Origin: Phycisphaerales bacterium UBA5793
Lineage (GTDB): Bacteria > Planctomycetota > Phycisphaerae > Phycisphaerales > UBA5793
Length of the DNA: 64,000 nt
Assembly (NCBI GenBank): GCA_002418285.1
Contig: DIDT01000032.1
Span: 62,001-126,000, forward strand
Reading direction: 5' to 3'
Each line of letters begins with the position of its first letter. The first letter of the stretch is position 1. A program made the translations under genes and the position numbers. The notes under the pieces are model-generated. The model was given only the letters and a program-made list of their open reading frames with translations, was not told where the DNA came from and did no database searches. Shown piece after piece: positions 50,121 to 59,275 of this stretch.

Positions 50121-51967
50121 CGCTTCGCCCCCGCAGTCAGATCATCCCACTTCGCTTTGAGTTCCGGATCGCGGTTGACGTTCGCCTGGATCTGGTTGTT
50201 GACCTGGTCTTCGATAAGCCGCGCCGCTTCCGCCGCACCGATTCGACCATTCATGAGCTGGTCCATCACGCGGCCGGCGAGAAACCCGAGCCGCTCGGGG
50301 CCGATGAACGGGCTGAGTTGCTGGCTCTCGGCTCCATCCATCGCCTGTACGAAAACCGGTGAATCAAAGTCCTCCAGCCCGGGCAGCGGCTGCGGCGGCC
50401 CGGAAATACCTCCAGCGTCCGTGCAGTATTCGATCACTCCGCAGATCGAATCGAACGCGCCATTGATTCGGTCGTTGTATTCCTTGCTGGCAAGGAACTG
50501 CAGGAATCGCAGCGCCTCCTGTCGGTGCTTGCTCTTTCGATTCACCATCGCCACGCGAGCGCCGACGTCGGTGTACTTGATCCGCCCATCGACGGTCGGC
50601 ACGTGCGCCACGCCGATGCGCAGCAGCCGGGCGCGGTCGTCGGCCGTGAGCGAAGTTCTGATCAGCGCCAGGTCGGCATCCGACATCGGCGTTAGGATGT
50701 CGCGATTGAGCGCAGCGATGATCCGATCGATTGTGGCTCCCGTGTCATCATCCGCATTGGCTGCGGCCCGCCGCAGCGCCGGTTCGATCACGCGCTGGAA
50801 GTTCGTCTGGGCGTACGTGGCGTACTCCCACCGCCCGCCGATCGTCATGGCGCACAGTCGCGAGGCAAAGTAGAGCCCGCCGCTGCCGCCGCCGGTGAAC
50901 CCGCCCGCAGCCGCCATGCTGGCGGTGTCCGCCGGGCTGGGCATGACGTGGTCGACGTACATGAGATCGAGATACGCCTGGAACGCAGCGACCGTCTGCG
51001 GCGAGTTGTAGATGCACCGTGTGCCGTCATCGGTGAAGAACTTTCCGCCGTTGGACAGAGCCATCGGCCACGGGTGCATGCCGAAGATCCCCCAGCGCCG
51101 CCCGCCGGGGATGTCGGGCGAATCGACCGTCAGGCGCCGGGCGACATCGCGCATCTCGTCGATCGTCCAGCCGCCGGTTGGCGCATCGATGCCCGCCGCC
51201 TCGAACATCGCCTTGTTGTAAAACAGCACGGTGTAGCCGACGTTTGCGGGAAAGCCGTACTGCCGGCTGTTGTACACGAACGAAGACCACCCGGCATCGA
51301 AGCAGCGCTGATACTCAAAGCCGTGCTGTTTGGCTTCGTCTGTGACATCAAGCGCGATGCCCGAGCGAACCATCGCCTCCAGTTGCTTGGGGCCATAGGT
51401 CTCAAGCAGATCCGCACCCGCGCCGCCGATGGATTGAATCACCGGCTTGGTAACCTGCGCGCCTTCGCGCGTATCCCGGCTGGCCGGGTCGGTGACAACG
51501 TCAATTGGCTCGCCATAGTTCTGCAGATACCAGCGGCGGAAGAGCTGGATCTGCTGCCGCCGCGCAGGGTTGTCATCCGTTGCCCACACCAGCCGCACCA
51601 CGCTCGACAGTGGCTTGTCGTGCGAGTCGTTGTACCACCTGCGAAAGCGGCTCTCCTGCTCCAGTCGTTGCGGATCATTGGCGGCATTCTCGCTCGACTC
51701 GGCGAATCGCGGCGGTTGCTGGCCGTACTCCGTGTAGTGCCACGTGCCATACGCTCGCTCCATAGCCACAACCGCCGGCAGATCCGACATCTCCCAGAAC
51801 GCCGCGATCATGCCGCGATCCGCATCGCGCTCGGGCAGCACCCAGATCACGCCGACGAACGTCAGCGCCGACCAGATCGCGACCAGTGCAACGAACAGGA
51901 CCTTCACGCGGTGGATTCCCCATTGAACTCTGCGGTGCAAGTGTAGACCCCGCCGATTCGCTACCAT
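50117..51967 (-). CDS. Sugar ABC transporter substrate-binding protein, membrane-anchored
   Basis: 616 residues. It starts with a transmembrane or uncleaved signal segment (VKVLFVALVAIWSALTFVGVIWVL) and lacks a lipobox. The mature region has the type 1 sugar-binding (family 1) pattern: DLLETYGPKQLEAMV, NVGYTVLFYNKAMFEAAGIDAP, TIDEMRDVARRLT, WGIFGMHPWPMALSNGGKFF, and ALRFLQFLASKEYN. It is larger than usual because of a ~130-residue N-terminal extension before the first binding-lobe motif. It binds an oligosaccharide, probably a maltodextrin judging by the adjacent GH13 and GH31 genes. The ATG at 51967 is only 7 nt from the divergent GH13 start. A GTG at 51907 is an alternative. Confidence 0.85.
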   Translation of the reverse strand: MVANRRGLHLHRRVQWGIHRVKVLFVALVAIWSALTFVGVIWVLPERDADRGMIAAFWEMSDLPAVVAMERAYGTWHYTEYGQQPPRFAESSENAANDPQRLEQESRFRRWYNDSHDKPLSSVVRLVWATDDNPARRQQIQLFRRWYLQNYGEPIDVVTDPASRDTREGAQVTKPVIQSIGGAGADLLETYGPKQLEAMVRSGIALDVTDEAKQHGFEYQRCFDAGWSSFVYNSRQYGFPANVGYTVLFYNKAMFEAAGIDAPTGGWTIDEMRDVARRLTVDSPDIPGGRRWGIFGMHPWPMALSNGGKFFTDDGTRCIYNSPQTVAAFQAYLDLMYVDHVMPSPADTASMAAAGGFTGGGSGGLYFASRLCAMTIGGRWEYATYAQTNFQRVIEPALRRAAANADDDTGATIDRIIAALNRDILTPMSDADLALIRTSLTADDRARLLRIGVAHVPTVDGRIKYTDVGARVAMVNRKSKHRQEALRFLQFLASKEYNDRINGAFDSICGVIEYCTDAGGISGPPQPLPGLEDFDSPVFVQAMDGAESQQLSPFIGPERLGFLAGRVMDQLMNGRIGAAEAARLIEDQVNNQIQANVNRDPELKAKWDDLTAGAKR

Positions 51968-51974
51968 TGCCTCT

Positions 51975-54974
51975 GTGAATACCCGTCCGGCAATTCTCCC
52001 CCGTCCGCCACGATTCCCGCTGTTGCTGCTGTTGGCGCTGCTGATGAGCGGCTGCTATTCGCTTCAAGCGGCGCAGCCGGTATCGACCGACCCCGTCTGG
52101 CGACTCGCTGGCACCTTCAACGGCTGGTCCACCGCCAAAGAGGCCTGGCGCCTGACGCGCCTGCCCGATGGCAACTACTTCATCGAAACCTGGCTCGATG
52201 CGGGTCATCACGAGTTCAAGTTCGTCCGCGATGGTGATTGGAGTATTGAGCATCTCGGCGCAGCGGGAGCGGCGGGCCAACTCGTTCAGCCAGGTGGCAA
52301 CATCGTGCTCGACTTCGCCTCGCGCCGCCTCGTTTCAATCCTGCTCGATCCGATTCACAAGCAGTGGCGGCTGCAGCGGCCCGTCGTCACCGAGCCGGTG
52401 GCGATTGTTGACATCGTGGGCCAGCCGCGCGCCGGCGTGCCGCTTACCCTCGACGCCTCAAGCAGTCTGCTCCCCGTTGGTGAGGCCATCAAGGAGATTC
52501 GTGTCGTGTCGCGAGGACCGGGAGAAGTGAACGTACAAGACGATGCAGGCCACCCGGATCGCGCCATCGTGGTGCCTGGGCAGCCGGGCCACGTGGAACT
52601 CGATGTATCTATCCGCTGCGGTCAATGGTCAAAGCCCACTCGTATCGCATTTGACGTCACCGAGCGTATCAGCGCGATCGCCTCCGGTGTGCCCGGCGGA
52701 TCAATCGACTTCACGCCGATCGAGGGCGACATGGTCTGGGGCGCCGTGGCGCAGGCGCCCTCCACCGCCGTGATGACCTTCAAGATCCACGACCCGCGCC
52801 ATCGAGGCAGCGTGATCGCACTGGCGCATCCCGCGCAGCCCGGCGAGACGTTCGCCATTGTGTACGACCGACGCGTCGGCAAGGCCCAGGCGATTCCCGG
52901 CCGATTCAGTCTCGCATCAGAAGAGGGCCAGGCGCAGCTCGTCGAGGCCCGACACGAAGTCGTTGACACCTTCTGGCACGACCCGCGCCGACCCGATCAC
53001 TTCGAACCCATCAGTGCCGGACTCGGCCTCGTCGAACTTACGGCAATCACACCGCCCCGGACTCCGGAACTCACCGTCGTACTGACGACCGCAAGCGGAT
53101 CGCAGCGCCGCATTCCCATGGCCCCGGTCGACGCGCACCCCGACCAAAGCGTCTGGAAGGCGCGTTTAACGGCGCCGCGAGGCGCAACTCGCCTCACCTA
53201 CAGCATCGAATCCCCCGGCCGCACTGCTGGTCAGTCGGGTGTCATCAGTCGTCAGTTCGATGTCAGCATCGACCCGTTCTTCGAAACGCCCGATTGGGCC
53301 AAGCGCGCCGTCTGGTACCAGATCTTCCCCGAGCGATTCCGCAACGGACAGAAAGCCAACGACCCGTACGGCAATCGAGTCTTCCCCATGGCATGGAACG
53401 CCCCGTGGAACGAACTCGCGCCCGGGGAGTGGCAGGCCTGGCAAGAGCGCGTGCGTGCCGCCGGTGACAATCCCGACAAGTACGACCGCCAGAAGACCGG
53501 CCAACCCGGCGGCCGCTTCTACAACGTCGTCTGGGATCGACGCTACGGCGGCGACCTTCAGGGCGTCATCGAGAAACTCGACTACCTCCGCGAACTCGGC
53601 ATCAATTCGATCTATCTCAACCCGATCTTCGAAGCGGTGAGCATGCATAAGTATGACACCAGCGACTTCCGTCACGTCGATGACAACTTCGGCGGCGACA
53701 CCCGGCCGCCCGAATCCTGGCAGCCCGATCCCGACGAGTCCTATCACGATCCCGATTCGTGGAAGTGGACCGGCGCCGATCGCACATTCCTCAAACTGCT
53801 TGACGAAGCGCACCAGCGCGACATGCACGTCATCATCGACGGCGTGTTCAATCACGTCGGCCGCAATCACCCCGCATTCCAGGATGTGGTGAAGCACGGA
53901 AAGGCCTCGCCCTTTGCCAACTGGTTCGTGGCCGAGTTCGACGCGCGCGGCCGACTCCAGTCGTGGACGGCGTGGGACGGCCCGAGCGGTTGGCTGCCCA
54001 AACTCGCGCAGAATCCGGATGGTTCGCTCGTCGCACCTGTCATGCAGCACATCTTCGACATCACCCGCCGCTGGATGGACCCCGATGGTGATGGCGATCC
54101 ATCCGATGGAATCGATGGCTGGCGACTCGATGTCCCGCTCGACGTCGGCGATCCATTCTGGAGGCAGTGGTGCGCCTACGTGCGATCGATCAATCCGAAC
54201 GCGTACATCGTGGCCGAGATTTGGACCGACGGTGAAGCTCAGCCGCGATTGCGCGGCGACATGTTTGACGCCCAGATGCACTACCCCTTCGCCGGCGCCG
54301 TCATCGACTGGCTCGCCAATGATCCCGACGTGTCGGCGCGCGATCTCGCGACGCGGCTCGACGCTGCCTTCGGCAACGAGGCAACGGCGACGCAGATGGT
54401 CCAGCAGGATCTGTTCGCCAGCCACGACACCGACCGCCTCGTCTCGCGCCTCTTCAATGCGCGTCCCGGCTTCACCTTCGACTCGCGCAACCGCCCGCAG
54501 GATGGTGAGGAGTACAACGAAGCAAAGCCCGACGCCCACGCCTACGCGCTCAACCGCCTCGCCCTGGTCATGCAGGCGACCTACATCGGCGCGCCGATGA
54601 TCTACTACGGCGAAGAGATCGGCATGCACGGGGCCGACGACCCATCATGTCGCAAGCCTCGCCCCTGGCCCGACCTGCCCGAGATGGTCGATCCTGACGA
54701 TCGGCCCGATGCCGAACTCGAAGCGTTCTACCGCAAATGGCTCAACCTGCGCAATCAGAGTGATGTGCTGCAACTCGGCCTGGTGCGCCACCTCGACAGT
54801 GGTCGGCCCGATGTCTTCGCCTTCGAGCGCCGCGTGAACGAATCGGGGCTGCTCGTCGTGATCAATCGAGGCGATTCGTCCTACAACGTCTCCGCGCTCG
54901 GCGGCCCGTACGCGAACTCGACGGCGATCGTCGCACCGCTTGATGCAAGTGTGGTCGAGGCGGCCGCACCGTAG
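51975..54974 (+). CDS. GH13 alpha-amylase-family lipoprotein
   Basis: 999 residues with an N-terminal lipobox (LLMSGC), so probably outer-membrane lipid-anchored. A CBM48/E-set-like domain (about 40-100) has GTFNGWS and FKFVRDG. Further beta domains fill the region to ~430. The GH13 catalytic barrel follows: RAVWYQIFPERFRNG, DGVFNHVG (region I), GWRLDVPLDV with nucleophile Asp719, VAEIWTD with acid/base Glu748, and SHDTD with Asp818. It hydrolyses alpha-1,4 (and perhaps alpha-1,6) glucans, closest in motif to neopullulanase/cyclomaltodextrinase types. The start is a GTG at 51975. The binding-protein gene diverges 7 nt away, so the promoter region is inside coding DNA. Confidence 0.93.
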   Translation: MNTRPAILPRPPRFPLLLLLALLMSGCYSLQAAQPVSTDPVWRLAGTFNGWSTAKEAWRLTRLPDGNYFIETWLDAGHHEFKFVRDGDWSIEHLGAAGAAGQLVQPGGNIVLDFASRRLVSILLDPIHKQWRLQRPVVTEPVAIVDIVGQPRAGVPLTLDASSSLLPVGEAIKEIRVVSRGPGEVNVQDDAGHPDRAIVVPGQPGHVELDVSIRCGQWSKPTRIAFDVTERISAIASGVPGGSIDFTPIEGDMVWGAVAQAPSTAVMTFKIHDPRHRGSVIALAHPAQPGETFAIVYDRRVGKAQAIPGRFSLASEEGQAQLVEARHEVVDTFWHDPRRPDHFEPISAGLGLVELTAITPPRTPELTVVLTTASGSQRRIPMAPVDAHPDQSVWKARLTAPRGATRLTYSIESPGRTAGQSGVISRQFDVSIDPFFETPDWAKRAVWYQIFPERFRNGQKANDPYGNRVFPMAWNAPWNELAPGEWQAWQERVRAAGDNPDKYDRQKTGQPGGRFYNVVWDRRYGGDLQGVIEKLDYLRELGINSIYLNPIFEAVSMHKYDTSDFRHVDDNFGGDTRPPESWQPDPDESYHDPDSWKWTGADRTFLKLLDEAHQRDMHVIIDGVFNHVGRNHPAFQDVVKHGKASPFANWFVAEFDARGRLQSWTAWDGPSGWLPKLAQNPDGSLVAPVMQHIFDITRRWMDPDGDGDPSDGIDGWRLDVPLDVGDPFWRQWCAYVRSINPNAYIVAEIWTDGEAQPRLRGDMFDAQMHYPFAGAVIDWLANDPDVSARDLATRLDAAFGNEATATQMVQQDLFASHDTDRLVSRLFNARPGFTFDSRNRPQDGEEYNEAKPDAHAYALNRLALVMQATYIGAPMIYYGEEIGMHGADDPSCRKPRPWPDLPEMVDPDDRPDAELEAFYRKWLNLRNQSDVLQLGLVRHLDSGRPDVFAFERRVNESGLLVVINRGDSSYNVSALGGPYANSTAIVAPLDASVVEAAAP

Positions 54975-55045
54975 CAAATGAATGGAACGATCGGGTGCCA
55001 CACACCACTTCGCTTTGAATGATGTGTGCGAATAGGCAATCGCGC

Positions 55046-57610
55046 TTATCTCGCGAATCTCGCACAGGCGGTGGGTCTGCGCATTCGCACGAGCGTTGCG
55101 ACCCATGAGTTGGGATCGTCGAGATCGCTGCCGCCGTTGGGATCGACGGGTTTCAATTGCTGCCCGCCGATGGCCATCTGATTCGCAGTCCCGCCGTGCA
55201 CGACCACTTCGATCACGTGATCAAGCGGGATCGAGCCGCTTACGCCGCCGTCCTCGATCGATACCGACACCGCCGCGGGCGGCTGATCAACCCACGTCAG
55301 CCCGTCATCGATCGCCTGCTTGCCACGGCCGCTGTCGCCGAAGCAATGCAACCGCCACTTTACCCTGTTCAGATCGCAATCCCAGCCGACAAATGAGCCG
55401 CCATTTGGCACCGGCTCGCAGACGATCGTGCCTCGCCGCGCGAAGAGAGGGATGTCATTCATCGAGACAGCGCGTTCAAAGATCACGCCGCCTTCAACCC
55501 ACTCGCGTTGCATGAGGTCAAACCACTCGCCGGGTGGCAGGATGATGTGCCGCCGGCTCGCTCCCTGATGCACCACCGGCGCCACGACCAGATTCTCGCC
55601 CAGCACGTACACGTCAGAGACATCGCGGTACTTCGCATCTGCGCTGAAATAGCACAGCGGCCGCACAAGCGGTTCGCCCGTTTCGATGTGCCGGCAGAAT
55701 TCTGTATAGATGCTGCCAAGCATTCGATAGCGCAGGTTGATCGCCTCACGGATGATGTCGCGCGTGCCCGAGCCGAAGCACCACGGCTCCTGGTGTGCTG
55801 TGGCATTGTTCGAGTGATTGCGATAGAACGGGAAGAGCACGGCCGCCTGGTACCATCGCGCGAGCAGTTCGGCGTTGGTCGATTCCATGAATCCGCCAAC
55901 ATCCGCACCGTTGAATGACACGCCTGAGAGTGCGAGGTTAAGCGTCTCGGGAATGCTCATGCGCAGGTGCGCCCAACTCGACGCGTTGTCCCCTGTCCAC
56001 ACTGCGGCGAATCGTTGGATGCCCGTCGAAGCCGAGCGTGTCAGAATAAACGGTCGCGCCTTTGGATCGTTCTGCCGGAAGCCGTTCCACGTCGCCTCGG
56101 CCATGAACGTGCCATACAGGTTGTGCAGGTAGTCATGCCGGATGGCGCCGCGATCAAAGAGCATGTCATCGACATCGCACATCCCCGTCGCCGGGTCGTT
56201 CATGTCATTCCAGATACCATCGACACCGCGCGAGAGATGTTGCGCGACCTGGTCGGCCCACCATTGCTGCGTCTCGGACAGGGAGAAATCGGGAAACACC
56301 GTCTGCCCCGGCCAGACCATGCCAACAAAATGCCGCCCCGACGGCGCGTGGCAGAACAGATCCTGTTCGCATCCCGCCTTGTAGAGCGCATCCTTCTCAT
56401 CGATCGCCACGCCGGGATCGACAATCGTGACCAGCCGTACACCGCGCTGGCTCATCCACTGTGACAGCTTCTCAGGCGAGGGCACACGTTTTTCGTGCCA
56501 CGTGAAGACCTTGTACCGGTCCATGTAATCGATGTCAAGCCAGAAGCCGTGCAGCGGGATGTGCTCTTCCGCGTAGTGATCGACAATGCGCTGATACATG
56601 CGCTGCTCGTCGTAGCCCCAGCGGCACTGCTGATTGCCCAGCGACCACAGCGGCGGCAGCGGGGGGGTGCCGGTGAGGCGCTGCAGCTTCACGCACACTT
56701 CGCTCATCGTGTTGCCGGTGATGAAGTAGAAGCGCGGCTCGCCGCAGTACGTGCCGAAGTAGAGCAGATCAGGCAACTTGAAGTCCGGCGTCTGGCAGTT
56801 GAACCACGCCGGTCCCGAGTTGTCGATGAGCACGGCCACATACCGCGTCGAGCCATCCTCCGCCGATACCGGCCAGATCGCCACCGGAATCGCACAATAC
56901 GCCGGGTCATACGAATCGCTCTGGCAGCCGTGCGGATTGTCGCTGCACACGTCAAGGTTCCAGAATTTCATCCGCTGGCCATGTTTGTTCAGCGGCCCCG
57001 TCTTTTCACCGAATCCATAAAAAGGTGTCTCGGCAGGCAGAGGCAGGCCGATGCCGAACTTCTCGCCGCTGAACCCGATGATCTGTTGATTGCTGAGTTC
57101 GATCAGCGAGATCGATGTGTGATCGCCGCCGACCGCCAACCCAATCTGCAGACCTGCCGTCGCGAGGGTGAGTGTGACGCCCTTGCGGTTCGTGAGGTGC
57201 ACAGTTTCATCGGTCACCTCGCACGTCGCTCCGGCATCGGCCGCCGGCACATGCGCCAGCGCGGGCGTATGGCGCGGCAGGGGATCGGTCTCGCGGTTGA
57301 TGGTCAGTTCAAAGAGCCCGCCATCGAGCGCGCGGGCGGCCACTCGAATGGCCACGTTGCTCAAGACGACCTGGCCATTTGCGGCGACTGTATTCTCCGT
57401 CACCTTCAGGTCGTGCACGGGGGCCAGGCTGAGCGGGCTGGGCTGCTTGTGGAAGTGCATGAAATCGAATCCGTTACGGGTCAACCGGGGAAGCCGGCTG
57501 ACGCTCGAGGGGCCGCTGATGGATGGAACGCGATCGTAGGCGAATCCGAACCCGGCCGCCGTGCCGTCGAGTCTCGCCGAGCTCGTCGAGTGGCCGCGGG
57601 CAGGCGCCAT
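55046..57610 (-). CDS. GH31 alpha-glucosidase
   Basis: 854 residues. The GH31 barrel is clear: PFYGFGEKTGPLNK, PPLWSLGNQQCRWGYD, FWLDIDYMDRYKVF, the nucleophile in GIWNDMNDP (Asp469 from the assigned start), the acid/base region VWTGDNASSW (Asp541), and SGVSFNGADVGGF. A C-terminal beta domain contains LPPGEWFDL. It cleaves terminal alpha-linked glucose from malto-oligosaccharides released by the GH13 enzyme. No signal peptide is visible, so it is probably cytoplasmic, acting on imported sugar. The start is uncertain: a Met at 57460 (MHFHKQP) is a likely alternative to 57610, as the first 50 residues look less conserved. Confidence 0.93.
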   Translation of the reverse strand: MAPARGHSTSSARLDGTAAGFGFAYDRVPSISGPSSVSRLPRLTRNGFDFMHFHKQPSPLSLAPVHDLKVTENTVAANGQVVLSNVAIRVAARALDGGLFELTINRETDPLPRHTPALAHVPAADAGATCEVTDETVHLTNRKGVTLTLATAGLQIGLAVGGDHTSISLIELSNQQIIGFSGEKFGIGLPLPAETPFYGFGEKTGPLNKHGQRMKFWNLDVCSDNPHGCQSDSYDPAYCAIPVAIWPVSAEDGSTRYVAVLIDNSGPAWFNCQTPDFKLPDLLYFGTYCGEPRFYFITGNTMSEVCVKLQRLTGTPPLPPLWSLGNQQCRWGYDEQRMYQRIVDHYAEEHIPLHGFWLDIDYMDRYKVFTWHEKRVPSPEKLSQWMSQRGVRLVTIVDPGVAIDEKDALYKAGCEQDLFCHAPSGRHFVGMVWPGQTVFPDFSLSETQQWWADQVAQHLSRGVDGIWNDMNDPATGMCDVDDMLFDRGAIRHDYLHNLYGTFMAEATWNGFRQNDPKARPFILTRSASTGIQRFAAVWTGDNASSWAHLRMSIPETLNLALSGVSFNGADVGGFMESTNAELLARWYQAAVLFPFYRNHSNNATAHQEPWCFGSGTRDIIREAINLRYRMLGSIYTEFCRHIETGEPLVRPLCYFSADAKYRDVSDVYVLGENLVVAPVVHQGASRRHIILPPGEWFDLMQREWVEGGVIFERAVSMNDIPLFARRGTIVCEPVPNGGSFVGWDCDLNRVKWRLHCFGDSGRGKQAIDDGLTWVDQPPAAVSVSIEDGGVSGSIPLDHVIEVVVHGGTANQMAIGGQQLKPVDPNGGSDLDDPNSWVATLVRMRRPTACARFAR

Positions 57611-57624
57611 GCAAAGGATGAGAC

Positions 57625-58614
57625 ATGCTCAATCAGTGCCCTCCGCTGCGTCTCCCGCCGCGACGAATCATCTCACCGTTGCTGCCTCTGGTGCTGATCG
57701 TTCTCGCCGGCTGCGCCAATCGTCTCGAGCACTCCCATTTGCTGCACACGGCGCAACTCCAACTGACTTACGACGCACAGCGCGATCGCATCACGTCCTT
57801 CGGCCCAACGGGCGGCCCGAACCTGCTGTGCGTGCGCGATCTTGAAACGCCACCTGCCGCCGATGGTTCATACACGTTCTTCGGCGGCATGTACTCATGG
57901 ATCAGTCCGCAGGGCGCATGGGTGGATGGGTCCGGGCAACTGCGCGACTGGCCACCCGACCCCGCCATGGATCGTGGTCCGACACTCATCGTGAATCAGG
58001 GTGCCAGTCGCCTCGTGGCGCGCGGACCGGTTACGCGCAGCGGCCTCGTTGAACAGAAGTGGTTCGAACTCGCGGCCGGCCAAAACGCGGCGATCATCGA
58101 TCAGCGCCTGCACAATCCGACGGGAGGCAAAGTCGTCGGCGGTGTGTGGGTCAACACGGCCGTCAGGCCCGGCGCGGTCATTGCCGTGCGCGACGGCTCG
58201 AGCGATCACTTCCGCATCAGTGGCGGCGACGCAGCGAACACGCTCTGGGCTCGCGCCACTACTTCGCGCGATGGCTGGCTGCTCATCCACACCGATGGCG
58301 TTGACTGGAGCGATCTTGGAGCCGATTCGTTCAAGTTCTTCGCCGACGGCCCGGCCGCGATCGCCATCTGGACTGACGGCTACTGGTTGCTGCGCCAGGG
58401 GCTGACCAGCCACGCCGAGGGCGCACTGGCCGAACACGGCGAAGCACCGGTCGAGGTCTATGTCAATTACGGCCTGCAACTCTTCGAAGCCGAATTGCTT
58501 GGGCCGATCCAGACGATCCCGCCCGGAGGCACCTGCCAACACGTCGAGCGGTGGCTCGTCGTCCCCGCCGACCAGCCCGATCCGACGCTGCTCGACGATC
58601 TGCCAAACCACTGA
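57625..58614 (+). CDS. DUF4380-like lipoprotein
   Basis: 329 residues with a lipobox (LIVLAGC). A beta-sandwich-like domain follows, beginning QLQLTYDAQRDRITSFGPTGGPNLL and containing GGMYSWISPQGAW and QKWFELAAGQNAAI. The pattern, with a C-terminal strand set like EVYVNYGLQLFEAELLGP, fits the DUF4380 family of secreted planctomycete and Bacteroidetes proteins, whose function is unknown. AAGGATGAG precedes the ATG. It is divergent from GH31 with starts only 14 nt apart, so it is likely part of the glucan locus. The family assignment is moderate. Confidence 0.65.
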   Translation: MLNQCPPLRLPPRRIISPLLPLVLIVLAGCANRLEHSHLLHTAQLQLTYDAQRDRITSFGPTGGPNLLCVRDLETPPAADGSYTFFGGMYSWISPQGAWVDGSGQLRDWPPDPAMDRGPTLIVNQGASRLVARGPVTRSGLVEQKWFELAAGQNAAIIDQRLHNPTGGKVVGGVWVNTAVRPGAVIAVRDGSSDHFRISGGDAANTLWARATTSRDGWLLIHTDGVDWSDLGADSFKFFADGPAAIAIWTDGYWLLRQGLTSHAEGALAEHGEAPVEVYVNYGLQLFEAELLGPIQTIPPGGTCQHVERWLVVPADQPDPTLLDDLPNH

Positions 58615-59181
58615 AAGCCCATTCGAGTGGATGTTCTTGTTGAACCTGCCGGACTCCTCGTCGGCACGGTGATGCGCCCGTTTCGGAGATGACCTGATCG
58701 GCTGGGCAGCCGGCGATGGCCGAGCAGGCGTTCGTCGTCTTCGGAGATTGGATCGCTCACGACGCCGAGGTGCGCGTGCTGCGCAAGTTCGACGTCGTCG
58801 AGTGGCCGGCCTGGTTGATCCACTTCGCGCTGCTCGGTGCGCATCCTTGCGCCATGTTCGTTGGTCAGGCAACCGGCCGCCTCGCGCGTCAGGATCACGT
58901 TGTTGATGTGCCCGGCGCCGGCGTGCTGGGTCTGTCCACGCGGTTCTCCGACTCCGAGCAAGTCGGTGGCGCGCTGCTGCCGCGCACCGTCGAATCGAAA
59001 TACGTCGCCTTGCTCGGTGGGTCCACGGTCTAATTGGAGAAGCAGGAGTCGATCGAACTCCAGGAGGATCTTCTCGACATCGACGCCCCTTGACCGGTCC
59101 CGCCCGACGCGCGACTTCTCAGGTGAATCCCCATATTCCCGCGATCGGCGAAGCACTCTTCTTATGCCAATCCGCTGGGAT
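58615..59181. other. Spacer with ambiguous overlapping frames
   Basis: From 58615 to about 59180 both strands carry open frames of ~100-240 codons in high-GC3 sequence. The best plus-strand frame is 58716-59033 (105 aa, starting MAEQAFVVFGDW) but has no ribosome binding site. A minus-strand frame through 59198 to 58467 overlaps it and runs into the neighbouring gene. Neither product resembles a family I know. It may be a decayed gene. I do not call a CDS. Confidence 0.4.
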
Positions 59182-59210
59182 TTGGAACCATTCCCCAATG
59201 GTCCTAGATT
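59182..59210 (+). promoter_or_regulatory. Candidate sigma-70 promoter of the aconitase gene with internal inverted repeat
   Basis: TTGGAA, a 17-nt spacer and TAGATT make a moderate sigma-70 promoter 66 nt before the ATG. The spacer contains the inverted repeat ACCATT-CCCC-AATGGT (59187-59202), which could bind a regulator. No specific regulator is assigned. Confidence 0.45.
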
Positions 59211-59275
59211 AGTCTGGCGAGTCTGCGGGTCGGCTTCCTTGCCTCGCCGTCCTCATCCAAGACAGGAGTTCACCA

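Noticed and set aside
53166..54629. 487-codon minus-strand frame
   Set aside because: Antisense to the GH13 gene, whose four catalytic regions are in the plus frame.
58716..59033. 105-aa plus-strand frame considered as a gene
   Set aside because: Codon use looks native, but there is no ribosome binding site or homology, and an overlapping opposite-strand frame is equally open.
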